64,000 nt of DNA from Xanthomonas euroxanthea (GCF_900476395.1 NZ_UIHB01000002.1:837126-901125), one strand, 5' to 3'. Shown: positions 47,500-57,306, counted from the first letter of the stretch. Numbers and translations are program-made. Notes: generated by a model not told the origin, from the letters alone.

Positions 47500-48516
47500 T
47501 CAAGGCCTAAGCAGCACCTTGATGGCCCGGCGCTCATCCATCGCTCGGTAGCCCTCGGCAACGTCGCTCATGGGAAGCTCGAGATCGAACACCTTGCCGG
47601 GATTGATCGTGCGGCTGAGCACCAGGTCCAGCAGATGAGGCAGGAAGCGCCTGACCGGCGCCGGTCCACCCAGCATGCCCGTCTGTGAGAAGAACAAGGC
47701 CTGTCCGTCCAGCTCGACGCCGTGCGGCACGCCGACATAGCCGATCATGCCGCCTGGCCGGGTGATCCGGATGGCCTGCTGCATGGACTCGTCGGTGCCC
47801 ACGCACTCCAGCACCGAATCCGCGCCGATGCCATTGGTCAGTTCTTTGATGCGGGCGACACCGGCATCACCGCGCTCGGTGACGATGTCCGTTGCGCCGT
47901 ACTCGATGGCCAAGGCCTGCCGGGGAGCATGGCGGCTCATCGCGATGATGCGCCCTGCCCCCATCTGGCTCGCCGCCAGCACGCCCATCAAGCCGACCGC
48001 GCCATCGCCAACCACCACCACGGTTCCACCGGGCTTCACCCGCGCGGCATCTGCCGCATACCAGCCGGTGCCCAGCACATCGGAGGCAGCAAGCAGACTG
48101 GGAATGAGGTCGTCATCGGGCTGCGTGTCCAAACCCACCAACGTCCCGTCGGCCAGCGGCACCCTCGCGAACGGGGCCTGCGCGCCTGTCATGAACTCAC
48201 GCTGCTCGCAGGAGGACTGGAAGCCATAGTTGCAGTGCGGACAGGTGTTGTCCGAAAGGCAGAACGAGCCCACCACGAACTGCCCGGGCGTGACGGTGGT
48301 CACGGCGGTGCCCACTGCCACGACGGTGCCGCAGTACTCATGGCCCATGGCCATCGGCGCATCCACCGGGCTCAAGCCGCGATACGGCCACAGGTCCGAG
48401 CCGCAGATGCATGACGCCGCCAGCCGAATGATCACGTCGGTGGGGTGAATGATTGTCGGTTCCGGAACCGCTTCGAAACGAACGTCGCCGGGGCCGTGAA
48501 GGATCGCGCCGAGCAT
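47500..48516 (-). CDS. Zinc-dependent alcohol dehydrogenase
   Basis: 338 aa medium-chain dehydrogenase. GHEYCG supplies the catalytic-zinc ligand region, CPHCNYGFQSSCE the structural-zinc cysteines (one ligand altered in spacing), and VVGDGAVGLMGVLAA the NAD(P) fold. Divergent from LysR 2 with a 217-bp gap; followed by the RibD-like reductase. Substrate unknown. Confidence 0.9.
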   Translation of the reverse strand: MLGAILHGPGDVRFEAVPEPTIIHPTDVIIRLAASCICGSDLWPYRGLSPVDAPMAMGHEYCGTVVAVGTAVTTVTPGQFVVGSFCLSDNTCPHCNYGFQSSCEQREFMTGAQAPFARVPLADGTLVGLDTQPDDDLIPSLLAASDVLGTGWYAADAARVKPGGTVVVVGDGAVGLMGVLAASQMGAGRIIAMSRHAPRQALAIEYGATDIVTERGDAGVARIKELTNGIGADSVLECVGTDESMQQAIRITRPGGMIGYVGVPHGVELDGQALFFSQTGMLGGPAPVRRFLPHLLDLVLSRTINPGKVFDLELPMSDVAEGYRAMDERRAIKVLLRP

Positions 48517-48529
48517 GGGTCAGGCCTTC

Positions 48530-48541
48530 TATCGAGGGATA
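48530..48541. promoter_or_regulatory. Short palindrome in the ADH/LysR 2 gap
   Basis: TATC-GAGG-GATA, 4-bp arms, 14 bp before the ADH start. Weak on its own, but reminiscent of the GATA/TATC palindromes in the gaps of LysR 1 and LysR 4. Confidence 0.3.
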
Positions 48542-48733
48542 CTGAAATCCTAGCGCGGCTGGCGCACTTGACCATGCCCCAACAGCGCATGCTTCAATGA
48601 GCCTGAGTCAACAATGCATGCTGCGGACTGCTTCGCGACGATGTATTGCAGTACGCTGTGCCTGCGCATAGAGGCGTAGGCAAAGACCGCCCATTTGCCC
48701 GGCATCCGATTCTGAAGGCGTTGGAAATCCGCA

Positions 48734-49627
48734 ATGGCCCGTGAGAACTACAACGAACTGATCGCCTTCCTGGCGGTTGCCCACGAGAAGAGCTTCACGC
48801 GGGCCGCTGCGCAGCTGGGAGTATCGCCATCGGCACTTAGCCATATGGTTCGAGCCTTCGAAACGCGGCTTGGCGTACGCCTGCTCACCCGGACCACTCG
48901 CAGCGTTTCGGCAACGGAGGCTGGCGAGCGGCTCCTGCGGACTGCGGGGTCCCAGATCAAGGAAATCGAGAACGATGTGGTGATGCTTCGCGAGTCCCGC
49001 GATACGCCTGCCGGTTCGCTGCGCATCACCACCGGCGAGCATGCCGCCGATACCGTGCTGTGGCCAAAACTGGCCGCACTGCTGCCGATCTATCCGGATA
49101 TCCGGCTGGAGGTCTGTATCGACTATGGATTGACCGATATCGCAGCCGAGCGGTTCGATGCCGGGATCCGGTTGGGGGAACAGGTCGCCAAGGGCATGGA
49201 ATCGGTACGCATTTCGGCGGATATCAGCATGGCAGCGGTTGCCACGCCAGCGTATTTCAGTCGATATGGCGTGCCCGTAACCCCGCAGGACTTGGTGGGG
49301 CACAACTGCATCAACCTGCGGCTGCCCACCTCCACCGGGCTGTACGCCTGGGAATTCGAAAAGGACGGCGAAGCGTTGAACGTCCAGGTGGACGGACAAC
49401 TTGTGCTCAATACCATTACCCAGGTGCTGCATGCTGCGCTGGCAGGGTTCGGATTGGGGTTCGTCCCCGACGAAATCGCACGGCCGCATATCGAGGCAGG
49501 CCGACTGGGACGTGTGCTCACCTCGTGGACGCCGCAGTTTCCGGGTTATCACCTGTACTACCCGACCCGGCGGCATTCCTCGCGCGCATTGGCACTGCTG
49601 GCAGACACGCTCCGGTACACCGACTGA
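48734..49627 (+). CDS. LysR-family regulator 2
   Basis: 297 aa with the clade features: HTH KSFTRAAAQLGVSPSALSHM, effector-domain ERFDAGIRLGEQVAKGM, end signature FPGYHLYYPTRRHSS. Divergent from the alcohol dehydrogenase/RibD-like pair and followed by an SDR gene on its own strand, either of which may be its target. Confidence 0.93.
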   Translation: MARENYNELIAFLAVAHEKSFTRAAAQLGVSPSALSHMVRAFETRLGVRLLTRTTRSVSATEAGERLLRTAGSQIKEIENDVVMLRESRDTPAGSLRITTGEHAADTVLWPKLAALLPIYPDIRLEVCIDYGLTDIAAERFDAGIRLGEQVAKGMESVRISADISMAAVATPAYFSRYGVPVTPQDLVGHNCINLRLPTSTGLYAWEFEKDGEALNVQVDGQLVLNTITQVLHAALAGFGLGFVPDEIARPHIEAGRLGRVLTSWTPQFPGYHLYYPTRRHSSRALALLADTLRYTD

Positions 49628-49733
49628 CGGCGCACTGATGCGCTGGATTCATGACGGAATCCACGGTGGACGGGTTACTGCCCTGCGCTTGGCTGCCTAC
49701 AGTGGTCCAATCATTCCATAGGTGGAGAGTGTC

Positions 49734-50573
49734 ATGGGCAAAGCCCCAGAAGATGTAGTGGTTGTCATCGGTCCGGGTTCTATCGGGCAGGCCATTGCGC
49801 GGCGCGTCGGCGTCGGCAAGCACGTGCTGTTGGCCGACCTGCATGAGGTGAACGCCACGACCGCAGCCAAGCTTCTGCACGATGCTGGCTATGTCACCAG
49901 CACCGTAGTGGTCGACGTCGCCTCGCGCGCATCTGTGGAAGCCCTGGTGGCCCGCGCGGTGTCGTTGGGCAGGGTCACCGGTGTGGTGCACGCCGCGGGG
50001 GTTTCGCCCTCGCAGGCACCCCCGCACACCATCCTGGCCGTGGACCTGTACGGAACGGCGCTGGTGCTGGAGACGTTTGGCAACGTCATCGCGCAAGGCG
50101 GATCGGCCGTGGTGATTGCCTCCCAGTCCGGACACCGCTTGGGCGCATTATCCGTCGAACAGAATCGGGCGCTTGCGATGACGCCCGCAGATGAGCTGCT
50201 GGCCCTGCCCTTCCTGCAGCCCGACCAGATTACCGACCCGCTGAACGCGTATCAGCTTGCCAAGCGTGGCAATGCACTGCGTGTCATGGCCGAGGCAGTA
50301 CGCTGGGGCAAGCGCGGGGCGCGGGTGAACACCTTGAGTCCCGGAATCATCATCACGCCGCTGGCCAATGACGAGCTAACCGGTCCGCGCGGTGACGGCT
50401 ATCGACGAATGATCGACCTGAGCCCAGCCGGTCGCGCCGGCACGCCGGATGAAGTGGCCGGCGTCGCGGCACTGCTGATGGGCGCCGAAGGGGCGTTCTT
50501 GACGGGCAGCGATATCCTGATGGACGGCGGAGTCACCGCCTCGTGGTTCTACGGCGAGCTGGCCCCCCGGTAA
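49734..50573 (+). CDS. Short-chain dehydrogenase/reductase
   Basis: 279 aa from the ATG giving MGKAPEDVVVVIG; a GTG four codons earlier is open. The cofactor loop is GPGSIGQAIA, a variant of TGxxxGxG; catalytic Ser in ASQSGH and Tyr/Lys in NAYQLAKRG; C-terminal FLTGSDILMDGG is typical of classical SDRs. Found 106 bp after LysR 2 and convergent with the RND adaptor. Confidence 0.88.
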   Translation: MGKAPEDVVVVIGPGSIGQAIARRVGVGKHVLLADLHEVNATTAAKLLHDAGYVTSTVVVDVASRASVEALVARAVSLGRVTGVVHAAGVSPSQAPPHTILAVDLYGTALVLETFGNVIAQGGSAVVIASQSGHRLGALSVEQNRALAMTPADELLALPFLQPDQITDPLNAYQLAKRGNALRVMAEAVRWGKRGARVNTLSPGIIITPLANDELTGPRGDGYRRMIDLSPAGRAGTPDEVAGVAALLMGAEGAFLTGSDILMDGGVTASWFYGELAPR

Positions 50574-50579
50574 TCCGGG

Positions 50580-51740
50580 TCAGCTCTTCTTCTCCGGTGC
50601 CGCGAGCCGCACCCTGTCACCGTCGCGGATGCCATCGGGTGGGCTGTTGATGACCCGTGCGTTGGCCCCCAGGCTTCCACCCAGCTCGACCAGCGCACCA
50701 TGGTCGCGAACGATGGTGACGTTGCTGAGCGTTACCCGGCCGGCGTCATCCACCAGCGCCACGCGCACGCCATTGCGGCCCATGATCAACGCACTGGGAG
50801 GCAGTGCATTGGCCGCCGCAGCCTGCGCGCCGGCAGATAATTGGACAGTGCCGAAGCTGCCGGGCAGCAGTCGCCCATCGTGATTGTCCACCTCCAGCTG
50901 GACGCGCATCGCCCCGGTCTGCGCATCGATGGCGCCTGCCAGTGACTGGACCGTTGCGGGGAAGGTCTCGCCCGGCCACTCCGGCACCTGCACCGCGGCG
51001 GTATCGCCGATCCTGAGGGATGCAACGCGTCGCTGCGGGATGTTCACGTAGACGCGCAGCCTGCGCACGTCAGCCACGACAAACAAGGGCGCTTCGCTGT
51101 TCGATCCGATGCCGATCAACGCACCTACATCGGTATTGCGTGCCGTCACCACGCCATCGAACGGGGCGGTGATCCGGGTGTATCGCTGCAGGGCCTCCAG
51201 CCGCTGCACATTGGCCTGCAGCGCGGATGCCTCGGCCTGGCGCGCGGCGGCGTCCGCATTGCGCTGGTCGGCATCCTGCCGGGACACCGTCTGGCTGGCG
51301 GCCAGGGTTCGCCAGCGCTCGGCCGTCGCGCCGGCAAAGGCGGCATCGCTGCGGGCACGCACCAGTTCGGCACGTGCTTGCTGCAGTGCCTGGTCCACAT
51401 CGGGTGCGTCCACCACGGCCAGCAGTTCGCCGGCCTTCACGGGTTGGCCAATGTCGCGGTACCAACGCTTCAGGTACCCGTCGACCCGGGCATGGATGGG
51501 GGCTTGCGACCACGCCTCGATGCGGGCCGGCGCGGACAGCGCCGTGGTGTCCGTCGTGGCCGGAGAGATCACCGCCACCGTGCGCAGCTGCTGCGCCGCG
51601 GCATCGTCCTGCAGGCGCTCGGCGCGCGACCAGCGGCTGGCGGCGCCCACCGCCAGCACCACGATGGCCATGGCGATCAGCACAACCGCGATTTTGGGCC
51701 GTCGGGTGGCGGGCGCTTCGTTTGAGTGGGGGAAGTTCAT
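50580..51740 (-). CDS. RND efflux periplasmic adaptor (HlyD/MFP family)
   Basis: 386 aa. One N-terminal helix (IAVVLIAMAIVVLAVG), biotinyl-lipoyl half (ARVDGYLKRWYRDIGQPVKAGE), alpha-helical hairpin rich in Ala/Arg (residues 110-170), and beta-barrel (APFDGVVTARNTDVGALI). Couples the RND pump to an outer-membrane channel. Starts 1 bp after the pump stop codon, so adaptor follows pump, the reverse of most MexAB-type operons. Confidence 0.92.
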   Translation of the reverse strand: MNFPHSNEAPATRRPKIAVVLIAMAIVVLAVGAASRWSRAERLQDDAAAQQLRTVAVISPATTDTTALSAPARIEAWSQAPIHARVDGYLKRWYRDIGQPVKAGELLAVVDAPDVDQALQQARAELVRARSDAAFAGATAERWRTLAASQTVSRQDADQRNADAAARQAEASALQANVQRLEALQRYTRITAPFDGVVTARNTDVGALIGIGSNSEAPLFVVADVRRLRVYVNIPQRRVASLRIGDTAAVQVPEWPGETFPATVQSLAGAIDAQTGAMRVQLEVDNHDGRLLPGSFGTVQLSAGAQAAAANALPPSALIMGRNGVRVALVDDAGRVTLSNVTIVRDHGALVELGGSLGANARVINSPPDGIRDGDRVRLAAPEKKS

Positions 51741-51741
51741 G

Positions 51742-54700
51742 TCAGGACGCTCCGGAAGCGGGGAAATCAGAGGGCGGAACGGACCGGAATGCACGGCCAT
51801 GGACCATGCTGAAGAGCACCGGCACAAAGACCAGCGTAGCGACCGTGGCGAACAGCAGTCCGCCGATCACCGCCCGTCCCAAGGGGGCGTTCTGCTCGCC
51901 GCCCTCACCTACGCCCAAGGCCATCGGCAGCATGCCGATCATCATGGCCAGCGCCGTCATCAACACCGGGCGGAAGCGCACGCGCCCCGCCTCCAGCGCC
52001 GCAGCGGTTGCATCCCCCAGCTCTGCCAGCTTCTCCCGCGCGAAGCTCACGACCAACACGCTGTTGGCGGTCGCCACGCCCATGCACATGATCGCGCCGG
52101 TCAGCGCCGGTACGGAGAGCGTGGTAGCGGTAGCAAACAACATCCACGCGATACCGGCCAGGGCGGCGGCAAGGCCAGCGACGATCACGGCGGGGTCGAG
52201 CCAGGACTGGAAGTTGACGACGATCAACAGATAAATCAACACGATCGCGCCGATCAGGCCGATGAACAGCCCGGTGAACGCACGGTTCATCGTCTCGACC
52301 TGGCCCATCAGGCTCACGCTCGCGCCCTGCGGCACATCGCCTTGGGTCGCAGCGATCGCCTTGCGGATATCGCCAGCTACCGCGGCCAGATCCCGGTCCT
52401 GTATCGCCGCATGGATCTGCACCATCGGCTGGATGTTGTACTGGCTCACCAGGGCACTGCCACTGGCGCGGGTCAGGGTGGCGACGCCGCCCAGCGTGGT
52501 ATCGCGGATGCCCTGCCCCGTCCCGACGGGCAGATTGTTGAGGGCCTCCACCGAATCGATGTTGCGCTGGGGCGTCTGCACCACGATCGGGTAGCTCACG
52601 CCGTTGGCCGGGTTCAACCAGAACGTCGGTGCGACCTGGCTGCTGCCCGCCAGGTTGGTGACCAGGCTGTTGGTCACATCACGGGTGCTCAAGCCCAGCA
52701 ACTGCGCCTGTGTGCGATCCAGCGTGATGTCGAACTTGGGTGCCTGGTTGGACTGCTGGATGCGAGCGTCCACGATGCCTGGGATGCCGCGCACACGCTG
52801 CAGCAGATCCTGCGCATAGGCGAAGTTCGCATCGAGGTTGCGCCCGCGAATCTGGATGTCGATGGGCGCTGGCGCACCGAAGTTCAGGATCTGGCTGACG
52901 ATGTCGGCCGGCGGGAAGGAAAATGTTGCATCCGGGAAGGCTTCGGGCAATACCCTGCGCAGCTCGCGGACATACTCGGCGGTGGGACGATGCCCATCGG
53001 CGAGCGCAATCTGGAAGTCGCCATCCTGCGGGCCCATCACACCGGTGTTGTTGTACGTCAGGTTGATGTTGCTCGGCGGCAGGCCGATGTTGTCCACCAG
53101 TGTGTCGATCTCTTCGGCCGGAATCACCCGGCGGATCGCTGCCTCGATGGCGGCGAAGCGAACGGCACTCTCTTCCACGCGGGTGCCCACCGGCAGCCGC
53201 ACATGCATCAGTACCTGTCCGGAATCCACGGAAGGGAAGAAGTTCGCGCCCAGAAACGGGAACAGTGCCAGCGACAGCGCAATCACCGTGCCAAAGCCGA
53301 TGAGGAAACGGCGGCGGCCCTGCAACGCCCGCTGCAATGCCGCGAGGTACCCGGCGCGTGCGCGTTCGAACTGGACCTCGAAGCCTCGCTGGAAACGAAC
53401 CAGCGCATTGCGTGACTGCGGGACGGCCGCATCGCCGGTGGCAGCGTTCCCATGAGGCTTCAGCAGAGACTTCGCCATGGTCGGGACGAGCGTGCGGGAG
53501 AGAATGAACGAGCACACCATCGCGAAGATCACCGAGAGCGCCATCGGCACGAACAGGAAGCGTGAGACGCCGTCCAGGAAGAACATCGGGACGAATGCAA
53601 TGCAGATGCACAACAGCGAGACGAAGGCCGGCCCGACGATCTGGCGCGCGCCGTCGAGAATCGCGGTCTCCACGTCCTTGCCCTGCTCCAGGTGCCAGTT
53701 CACGTTCTCGATGGTGACCGTCGCATCGTCCACCAGGATGCCGATGGCGAGCGCCAGTCCCCCCAGAGTCATGAGGTTCATCGTCTGACCCAGCGCGGCC
53801 AGCCCCATGATCGAGCCCATGATGGAAAGCGGGATCGAGATGGCGATGATGACCGTTGAGCGCCAGCTGCCCAGGAACAGCAGAATCATCAAGCTGGTCA
53901 TGGCGGCGGCGATCACCCCTTCCAGCGCAACCCCCTTGACCGCTGCGCGCACGAAGACGGACTGGTCATTGATCGGCAGCACGGTGAGCGCAGCGGGCAG
54001 TGAGCCTCGCATGTCGTCCAGCTTGGCGCGGATGCCATCGACGATGGCCAAGGTGGAGGCCGAGCCGCTTTTCAGTACCGTCATCAATACCGACCGGCTG
54101 CCATCAACGTGCACGATATTGGTCTGCGGCGCGTTGCCGTCACGGACGTCCGCCACATCCCGCAGGTAGATGGTCGCGCCATCCACCACTTTGACCGGCA
54201 GGTCGGCAAGGTCGGCAATCTCCCCCGGCGCGCTGTTGAGCTGGAGGGTGTATTCGCGGTCGTCGATCTTCTGCGTGCCTATCGGGGTCAGCACATTCTG
54301 TGCCGCCAGCGCCGCCGACACGTCCTGTGCAGACAGCCCCCGTGCCTGCAGGGCATCGGGCTTCAGATCGATCTGCACCTGGCGTTGCACGCCGCCATAT
54401 GGCAGTGGCACCACCGCCCCTGGCACCGTGATCAGTGGAGTACGGATGCTATTCATACCGATATCGAACAGGCTTTGCTCGGTCATGCCCTGGCCGGACA
54501 GAGCCAACTGGACGATCGGGACCGTGGCGGCGTTGTAGTTGAGAATGACCGGCGGCTGCGTGCCGGCGGGCATCTGGCGCAGTGCCACCTGCGAGGCGGC
54601 GGTGATCTGTGCATTGGCCGTGGCAATGTCCACGTCTGGCTGGAAGAAGATCTTGACGATGCCGACGCCCGGATAGGTATTGGCTTCGATGTGCTCGATA

Positions 54701-54936
54701 TCGTTGACCGATGCGCTCAGCAGCCGCTGAAACGGCGAGGTGATGCGGCCCGACATCTCATCCGGTGGCAGGCCGGTGTACTGCCACGCGGTCGCGATGA
54801 CCGGAATGCGGATCTCCGGGAAGATGTCCGTGGGTGTCCTCAGTGCCGTCAATACACCGCCGATCAGGATCAGCACCGCCATGACGACAAAGGTATAAGG
54901 CCGTCGCAGCGCAATCTGGACGAGGTTCATCAGCAT
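51742..54936 (-). CDS. RND efflux transporter permease
   Basis: 1064 aa from the ATG after a GGAG Shine-Dalgarno, giving MLMNLVQIALRRP; typical size. Twelve helices and two large periplasmic loops. GILVDDATVTIENVNWH in helix 4 contains the Asp pair of the proton relay. Exports small hydrophobic compounds by proton antiport; substrates not deducible. Divergent from LysR 3, likely its regulator. No outer-membrane factor gene in the operon. Confidence 0.94.
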   Translation of the reverse strand: MLMNLVQIALRRPYTFVVMAVLILIGGVLTALRTPTDIFPEIRIPVIATAWQYTGLPPDEMSGRITSPFQRLLSASVNDIEHIEANTYPGVGIVKIFFQPDVDIATANAQITAASQVALRQMPAGTQPPVILNYNAATVPIVQLALSGQGMTEQSLFDIGMNSIRTPLITVPGAVVPLPYGGVQRQVQIDLKPDALQARGLSAQDVSAALAAQNVLTPIGTQKIDDREYTLQLNSAPGEIADLADLPVKVVDGATIYLRDVADVRDGNAPQTNIVHVDGSRSVLMTVLKSGSASTLAIVDGIRAKLDDMRGSLPAALTVLPINDQSVFVRAAVKGVALEGVIAAAMTSLMILLFLGSWRSTVIIAISIPLSIMGSIMGLAALGQTMNLMTLGGLALAIGILVDDATVTIENVNWHLEQGKDVETAILDGARQIVGPAFVSLLCICIAFVPMFFLDGVSRFLFVPMALSVIFAMVCSFILSRTLVPTMAKSLLKPHGNAATGDAAVPQSRNALVRFQRGFEVQFERARAGYLAALQRALQGRRRFLIGFGTVIALSLALFPFLGANFFPSVDSGQVLMHVRLPVGTRVEESAVRFAAIEAAIRRVIPAEEIDTLVDNIGLPPSNINLTYNNTGVMGPQDGDFQIALADGHRPTAEYVRELRRVLPEAFPDATFSFPPADIVSQILNFGAPAPIDIQIRGRNLDANFAYAQDLLQRVRGIPGIVDARIQQSNQAPKFDITLDRTQAQLLGLSTRDVTNSLVTNLAGSSQVAPTFWLNPANGVSYPIVVQTPQRNIDSVEALNNLPVGTGQGIRDTTLGGVATLTRASGSALVSQYNIQPMVQIHAAIQDRDLAAVAGDIRKAIAATQGDVPQGASVSLMGQVETMNRAFTGLFIGLIGAIVLIYLLIVVNFQSWLDPAVIVAGLAAALAGIAWMLFATATTLSVPALTGAIMCMGVATANSVLVVSFAREKLAELGDATAAALEAGRVRFRPVLMTALAMMIGMLPMALGVGEGGEQNAPLGRAVIGGLLFATVATLVFVPVLFSMVHGRAFRSVPPSDFPASGAS

Positions 54937-55004
54937 CAAGAGGCTCCACGGGATGCATCGGTTGCCGGAACGGCTCAGGGACTCTATCGGGCACCGCGAC
55001 GCAT

Positions 55005-55021
55005 GATTAGCTGGCACAATC
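55005..55021. promoter_or_regulatory. Dyad in the RND/LysR 3 gap
   Basis: GATT and AATC arms separated by 9 bp, 29 bp before LysR 3, in a 113-bp divergent gap. Fits a LysR-type half-symmetric box; weak evidence alone. Confidence 0.3.
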
Positions 55022-55049
55022 CGGATACCAGCATGAAATCAGCTCAACA

Positions 55050-55946
55050 ATGGCCAAGCACAACATCAACGACCTGTTGGCCTTTGTCACGGTGGCCCGC
55101 GAAGGAAGTTTTACGCGCGCAGCCGCGACTCTGGAGGTCTCACAATCGGCGTTGAGCCACACTATTAGCGGTTTGGAGGCGCGTTTGGGCGTCCGCCTGC
55201 TCACACGCACCACCCGTAGTGTCATCCCTACGGAAGCTGGAGACCGCTTCTATCGATCCCTTGCCCCGCGCTTCGAAGTGATTGAGGAGGAACTGGCGGC
55301 AGTAAGGGATCTTCATGATCGACCATCCGGCACGATCCGGATAAGCGCGGCTGAACACGCAGCCATGTCAGTCCTTTATCCGAAGCTAAAGCACGTTCTC
55401 GCGCAGCATCCAGGCATCCAGGTTGAAGTGACCATTGACTACGCATTGGGTGACATAGTTGCTCAAGGATATGACGCCGGGGTCCGCCTTGGCGACCATG
55501 TGGCAAAAGACATGGTCGCCGTCAGGATAAGTCCGGATCTGCGCATCGCAGTCGTAGGATCGCCCGACTACTTTGCATCGCACGTTGCGCCGGTGACGCC
55601 GCAGAACCTGGCCGAACACAACTGCATCAATCGCCGCCTACAAACGAACGGCGGCATTTACACGTGGGAGTTCTCCAAAGGCCAGAAGGAGATGAACGTG
55701 CGAGTACAGGGGCAATGGGTATTCAACAGCAGCTCGCCAGCGCTGCGAGCGGCATTGGATGGGTATGGTCTGGCCTACTTGCCTGAGGACATGGTTGAAA
55801 AACATCTGGAGAGCGGTCGGTTGATCCGCGTGCTTGACGACTGGTGCGAACCATTCCAAGGCTACTTTCTTTATTACCCAAACCGCAGACATTCCTCCCG
55901 GACGCTCCAAGTGGTGACGGATGCACTGCGATACCGGGTGGATTAA
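55050..55946 (+). CDS. LysR-family regulator 3
   Basis: 298 aa. HTH GSFTRAAATLEVSQSALSHT, effector-domain YDAGVRLGDHVAKDMVAVRI, end signature FQGYFLYYPNRRHSS. More diverged and visibly lower in GC than regulators 1, 2 and 4. Divergent from the RND pump, which it probably controls. Confidence 0.92.
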   Translation: MAKHNINDLLAFVTVAREGSFTRAAATLEVSQSALSHTISGLEARLGVRLLTRTTRSVIPTEAGDRFYRSLAPRFEVIEEELAAVRDLHDRPSGTIRISAAEHAAMSVLYPKLKHVLAQHPGIQVEVTIDYALGDIVAQGYDAGVRLGDHVAKDMVAVRISPDLRIAVVGSPDYFASHVAPVTPQNLAEHNCINRRLQTNGGIYTWEFSKGQKEMNVRVQGQWVFNSSSPALRAALDGYGLAYLPEDMVEKHLESGRLIRVLDDWCEPFQGYFLYYPNRRHSSRTLQVVTDALRYRVD

Positions 55947-56010
55947 TCCTGTTCAAGCGAGCAACATCGATGTGCCAAAGGGCTGTCTGGCACATAGATA
56001 CATCAAGGAT

Positions 56011-57063
56011 TCACTTTAGGAACCGGTCGAAGAACGCATCGAACTTCTGCACGGCAACGTCGACGTACTTGGGGTTATCGTAGAGGTCGAAATGCGATGC
56101 GCCTTCAAGAACAGTCAGCTCTTTGTCTCTGGACGCCGCGCGCTCATAGATCAAGTGCCCGCTTTTGTTCGATCCAAAGCCACCAGGCTTGCTCCCCACG
56201 ATTACTTCTAGTGGCTGAGTCAGCAACGTCTCGGCAAGGTTGTATGCATCAAGGCTTAGAGCCGCATCCATGCTGGTGAAGCGCATCTTGTTCGGCCAGT
56301 TGGGCGTTACCCCGCCGCCGGACATGTAGTAACGATAGCCTTCACGCAGGTCGATGTCTTCAGCGTCCTTGTAGTCCTCCGGCATCCACGGCACGATCAT
56401 CGGCTCCCCACCCCGTGCTTCAACGGTTCGCTGGCGAGCGATTGCGTCGAGCATTTCGATAGTGGCCGCTTGGCCTCCAGCTCGATTCTCCGTGCCTCCA
56501 TCTACAGGAACCGCCAAGGCAACCGCTTTGATTCGCCGTTCCGTCATTGCCGCGCTGGCGGCATAGCTTCCACCGGCACAGATACCAAGAACCCCGATCC
56601 GATTCTCTTCGATGTAGGGCAGCGACACGAGATAGTCGACTGCGCCGCGGATGTCCTCTACGCGGGCGTAGGGGTCCTCCTTGAAGCGCGGCAGGCCGCC
56701 TGACTCGCCGTTGAAAGATGGATCGAAGGCGATCGCGACGTAGCCCGCTTGCGCCATCTTGGCAGCATAGAGCCCTGCAGTTTGTTCCTTTACCCCACTC
56801 GCAGGCCCGACCGTAACGATGGCAGGGTAGCGCTTGGCCTTGTCGAAGCCAACTGGAAGGTGGAGGTTGCCGACGAGCGACGTGCCATTGTTGTTCTTGA
56901 ATGTGACTCGCAGCGTCGCCGAGGCTGGGGACGAGACCTCTGTCGGAGGTGCGGCGGCAACCGACATTGTTCCTGCCGAGAAGAGCGCGACAGCCAGCAC
57001 AGTGAGACGGAGGGCAGTGAACGTCCTGGGGGTAGGAGTCGATTTGCGGGACCTGATGGTCAT
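56011..57063 (-). CDS. Exported alpha/beta hydrolase (YcjY / dienelactone-hydrolase-like)
   Basis: 350 aa from the ATG giving MTIRSRKSTPTP; a classical signal peptide follows (LRLTVLAVALFSAGTMSVAAA), so periplasmic. Alpha/beta hydrolase fold with nucleophile elbow GICAGGSYA, where Cys stands in the usual Ser place as in dienelactone hydrolases, and a catalytic His near the end (EGASHFDLYD). Divergent from aldo/keto reductase 2, sharing a gap with two inverted operator copies. Confidence 0.85.
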   Translation of the reverse strand: MTIRSRKSTPTPRTFTALRLTVLAVALFSAGTMSVAAAPPTEVSSPASATLRVTFKNNNGTSLVGNLHLPVGFDKAKRYPAIVTVGPASGVKEQTAGLYAAKMAQAGYVAIAFDPSFNGESGGLPRFKEDPYARVEDIRGAVDYLVSLPYIEENRIGVLGICAGGSYAASAAMTERRIKAVALAVPVDGGTENRAGGQAATIEMLDAIARQRTVEARGGEPMIVPWMPEDYKDAEDIDLREGYRYYMSGGGVTPNWPNKMRFTSMDAALSLDAYNLAETLLTQPLEVIVGSKPGGFGSNKSGHLIYERAASRDKELTVLEGASHFDLYDNPKYVDVAVQKFDAFFDRFLK

Positions 57064-57121
57064 GGCTGTGTTCTCGGGTAGGAGGGGTGCAGGAGCAACG
57101 AGGAGTACGCCCATGCCAGAG

Positions 57122-57139
57122 TGAGCGCTCACGCATCAT
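57122..57139. promoter_or_regulatory. Operator candidate, left copy of an 18-bp inverted pair
   Basis: TGAGCGCTCACGCATCAT. Includes the perfect 12-bp palindrome GTGAGCGCTCAC (57121-57132). The same 18 bp recur inverted at 57253-57270. It lies 58 bp upstream of the hydrolase start. Confidence 0.75.
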
Positions 57140-57252
57140 ATGTTTGACCTAGCCGGAGCGCAACCTTTCGGTTCTGTGCTCCCGTTCAGGAACAGCCTAA
57201 AAGATCAACCCTGTTCAGCAGCCATCTGTTGCAACTGACCCGCCTCCTAGTC

Positions 57253-57270
57253 ATGATGCGTGAGCGCTCA
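57253..57270. promoter_or_regulatory. Operator candidate, right copy of the inverted pair
   Basis: ATGATGCGTGAGCGCTCA, exact reverse complement of 57122-57139, 36 bp before the aldo/keto reductase 2 start; the 12-bp palindrome here is 57260-57271. Two copies facing two promoters suggest one repressor, perhaps the TetR gene at 58437, controlling both genes. Confidence 0.75.
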
Positions 57271-57306
57271 CACCCTCTAAACATCCCGCCCAACGGAGCT
57301 CGCCGC

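Noticed and set aside
51109-53415. 768-codon + strand frame
   Set aside because: Antisense of the RND adaptor and pump, which have clear motifs on the other strand.
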